Origin: Leptasterias polaris
Lineage: Eukaryota > Echinodermata > Asteroidea > Forcipulatida > Asteriidae
Assembly (NCBI GenBank): GCA_037783415.1
Contig: JAZGTN010000009.1
Span: forward strand, 6,820,001-6,884,000
Length of the DNA stretch: 64,000 bases
Direction: 5' to 3'
Shown: in pieces, positions 61,166-64,000 of the stretch
Layout: every line of letters begins with the position of its first letter
How positions within the stretch are numbered: position 1 is the stretch's first letter
Made by a program: the position numbers and the translations under genes
The notes under the pieces: model-generated
The model's database searches: none
What the model saw: only the letters and a program-made list of their open reading frames with translations
Told to the model about the DNA's origin: nothing

Positions 61166-64000
61166 CGGCCATACAGATACTTTGGATGAGTTTTAATAAA
61201 TTGATATAACGATTTTCAAATCTTGAGCCATTTTTGGATCGTGATGTTTTATGGGAAAGCCCCCCCCACCTCCCCGAACTGCTCTATTGAACATTCTATG
61301 AGGGTGTAAAGCGTTTTGACCCGTAACTGCTAAGCAAGAGTCTGTACGTGCTTAGCAAATCTTAGCGTAATACTAATCAACTACTTGGATTAAGACCCTA
61401 CTTTAATGATTTCATCATTCACTTTGCATATCCACTCCACTTCCCAAAGGAAGGACAGGACCTTGTAATGAGTAGGTAAACTTCCGCGAGATGCTTCCCC
61501 AGTGATGGGGCCTTGGGTAGAATCGACCGGTGGCGTAGGGTAGGCAGCTGGTGCGGGGAGACGGTATGCCGAGGCAATGGAAGGCGTCTTCGTCACAATC
61601 CAAGGGCGCTGTGGACTGTAATGGACAAGATATGTCTTACTGTTTTTTAGTGATGGTTGGGGATGGACAAATTGGTGTCTGGTGTTATACAAGGTTTGTT
61701 TTTGATGTCAGTTTCGCCGTTAGTGAAACATGGTGCTTATTAAATCTGCAACTGACTAAAAGGCAATTAGTTGAGGTTCCCTCCCGACAAAACTCGGCGA
61801 AAAAATTACTTCTTGATTTTTCATGAACCAGTTGGAAAATGTTTAAAATTTAAGTGTACTTTAAAAACTTGTTGACTATCTATGGGAACACAATTTGTAA
61901 TGTACGGAGATGCACTTGAAAGGACAATTCCAGGAAAAACTATTTGTACGTATCTTTAAAGGGATGTTTTGCCACAAAATGTAAAATACTTTGTTTTATT
62001 GTGTCTTTGTATGAAATCATCTGTGTGCAATCCAAACTTTAAGAAACGTTTTAGTTATGTATGATGGTGTCCTCGTGTATTGAAGCGTCCTCTATCGACA
62101 AGTTTGAAATGATATAAAACTTGTACTTAATATTTTGATACCGTGTTGTATGGTGTACTGAAATGTAGATGGTTTTGGGATTAAAATTTGTCGATTATTT
62201 TCTAAGAATTACGCACACCAATGCCTCGGGCGTAGAGTGAGCATCGACTTTAATAGCTCATCGAAACCAAAAATGAAAATTTCATTTTTTAATATTTCAT
62301 TGTTCACTATTGAATGGTGTATTTTATGTATATTTCTCGCAGCCACACTGCCAGCTGTACCAGCTATTCACATGGGGGAATCTGAGGCATTGATGCGGTA
62401 AACTAGATTAGTAAAATGTGTGTCCTGAGACGAGGGGGCAAGGGAGTAAGAAAAGAGAGAACGAGGCAGCCCCTTGGCATTTGCAACGTGTAGATCAATC
62501 ATTGTGACGTAGCTATATAGTAACGTGCAGTTGGATCGATTTTGATGCGACGCGTGATGACATGGGCGATATGACAGGGCGATGTATGATTCGCATTGAT
62601 TCCGTAGCCTGGTTTGTGTACGACTACACACTGGTGCCAATTAAGGAAGTATTGATGGTTGAGAGTTCCAGGCTAATGAAAGTAGACTTGCTACCACCCC
62701 TGCGGTGTTTCACCTGTGTGCAGGTGACGAAGTAGGTCTCGGATGATTTGAAGTATTGATCCCGAGGAGGCACTCAGCAGTGTCTGCTAAAACAAAATAA
62801 TACATTAGTATTTCCAGTGACTCAATAATGCTTAAATTATAATGTTTTAAATAACAAAAGTACTTGATTAATTAATTGGAAGACTTCAATTGATTCAGTC
62901 ATTATTTTTACCTCTATACTTTCCACATGTCTATGAATTTAGCTCCAATAAATTTACGATTTCATAAAATGTCAAACAACCCTGACAAAAAGAAGAACAA
63001 ATTGTGTGAATCAAATGCTGGCGTGGGTGCGTGTTCTCGGACACACGCCAATTTACGAGGTTACACAATGGAACAATGCTACCCCACAATTTATTTTTTA
63101 TTTTTTCTAGTGGTTCCCCGAAGAGGATTTCTTTTTTAAAAGGGAGTAATAGAACAACTATGGAAGTACCCGTGCCATGTTTTTTTTTTATATAAACGCT
63201 ACATACGAACTATGGGCATGAGAACAAACGAGGGACCATACAATGTAGGGACTTTAAACACGATGTGGACATATACACATGTACGTCCACACATTCCCCC
63301 CCCCACCCCCCCCCCCCCCCCAGTTTTGAAGAATATGATTCTCCTTAAAGTATGTACAGAGCAAATGAATGTTCGCTGAGTAAATGCAACATAGAGCTAT
63401 ATGTGTGCATGCGGGAGGGGGGGGGGGGGGGGGGGACACACACTACAAGTCATACAAGGGTAACCTTCATCCTGCTGTACATTGTTAGCAGCTGCTTTCA
63501 TCGGAACTACTTTTAATCTACCTTAGTGTGCCAAATCGCAAGTTGAATTTTCGACATTTTTAGACTCATAATCTACTCAAAATAAGAGCAGCGAATACAC
63601 GCTTGATTCTATACTACATCAGCTACAAATGTCATGATCATTTTGCCTGGTCAATTCGTTAAAAGCCCCCATGGGGCGTTAGCGGACAAAATTCAATTCA
63701 ATATTTTATATTAATGGCATATCTATATCGACGTGCAAAACATTATACGAATAATACCGGAGAGGGAACGAGGAAAAGTCTTAAAATAGCTTTAAGAGCA
63801 GTCGTCGAAAAACAGGATTCCTTTTCTTTGTCAATTTTTTTTTTCTTCATCAGTGTAAGTAGGTATGGATGGATTTGTTCACATATTTATTTTATAACCA
63901 GACACTTAATTAAGAGTCCCAGGGCTGAAAATGAATGACCCGAGAGGGTCAGTTCGGTTAACATTTCTCAAATATTACACAATTAGTATTGTGTCTCTGA
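61166..64000. other. No gene seen; homopolymer tracts
   Basis: About 2.8 kb of unique-looking sequence with C/G tracts near 63296-63435. The overlapping short frames at 61390-61826 and 62368-62640 have no recognisable domain. Confidence 0.5.
63296..63435. repeat. Mirrored poly-C and poly-G tracts
   Basis: C9-A-C16 at 63296-63321 and G3-A-G19 at 63413-63435, about 90 bp apart, are complementary and could pair as a hairpin or form G-quadruplex and i-motif structures. Confidence 0.8.

Overview
This window looks like non-coding nuclear DNA from a marine invertebrate animal. It is AT-rich, has no long open reading frame apart from low-complexity ones, and is full of tRNA-derived SINEs, small inverted-repeat elements (MITEs and foldbacks), minisatellites and G/C homopolymer runs. 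The repeat style (SINEs with CGCTATAT-type bodies and ATT tails, GGGCCCAATTTCAT foldbacks, TTAA-flanked MITEs) resembles echinoderm genomes and perhaps a sea star. No marker gene is present, so that placement is inference only. I found no convincing host protein-coding exon and no functional tRNA or rRNA gene. The window is probably intergenic or deep intron.

Layout. 0-12 kb: a foldback, three SINE copies (one with an expanded internal tandem repeat of about 100 bp, one split by a 1.0-kb inverted-repeat transposon), a long near-perfect palindrome, a TTAA-flanked MITE and a 49-bp tandem array. 12-19.7 kb: SINEs and several promoter-like MITEs carrying CRE, CCAAT and YY1-type motifs. 19.7-23.5 kb: a dense dispersed-repeat block with eight perfect TGACGTCA palindromes, an inverted ETS-type pair, a CTCF-like core and terminal hairpins. 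23.7-32 kb: a TGACCC-rich repeat family, palindromic MITEs and microsatellites. 33-42.3 kb: a degenerate minisatellite, a MITE with many internal GAATGGT-type motifs, three tandem-duplication blocks (about 131, 271 and 306 bp), a second copy of the CRE/ETS/CTCF repeat ending in an array of seven hairpins, and a SINE. 42.3-45.8 kb: mostly unique DNA, holding the only two ORFs that might be exons, both weak. 45.9-55 kb: a minisatellite, TTAA MITEs, a decayed non-LTR retrotransposon 3' end and nested foldbacks. 55-64 kb: an AAAC microsatellite, a second copy of a young 230-bp MITE, an 860-bp minisatellite with a higher-order repeat, a SINE split by a foldback, and mirrored poly-C and poly-G tracts.

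No gene network can be described. What links the regions is transposable-element biology: the same families recur many times, are nested in one another, and several carry consensus-like binding sites for host transcription or architectural factors. The most interesting signals are the CRE-palindrome cluster, the CTCF-like motifs inside MITE terminal repeats, the hairpin array whose stems vary but stay paired, and the SINE with an internal VNTR.
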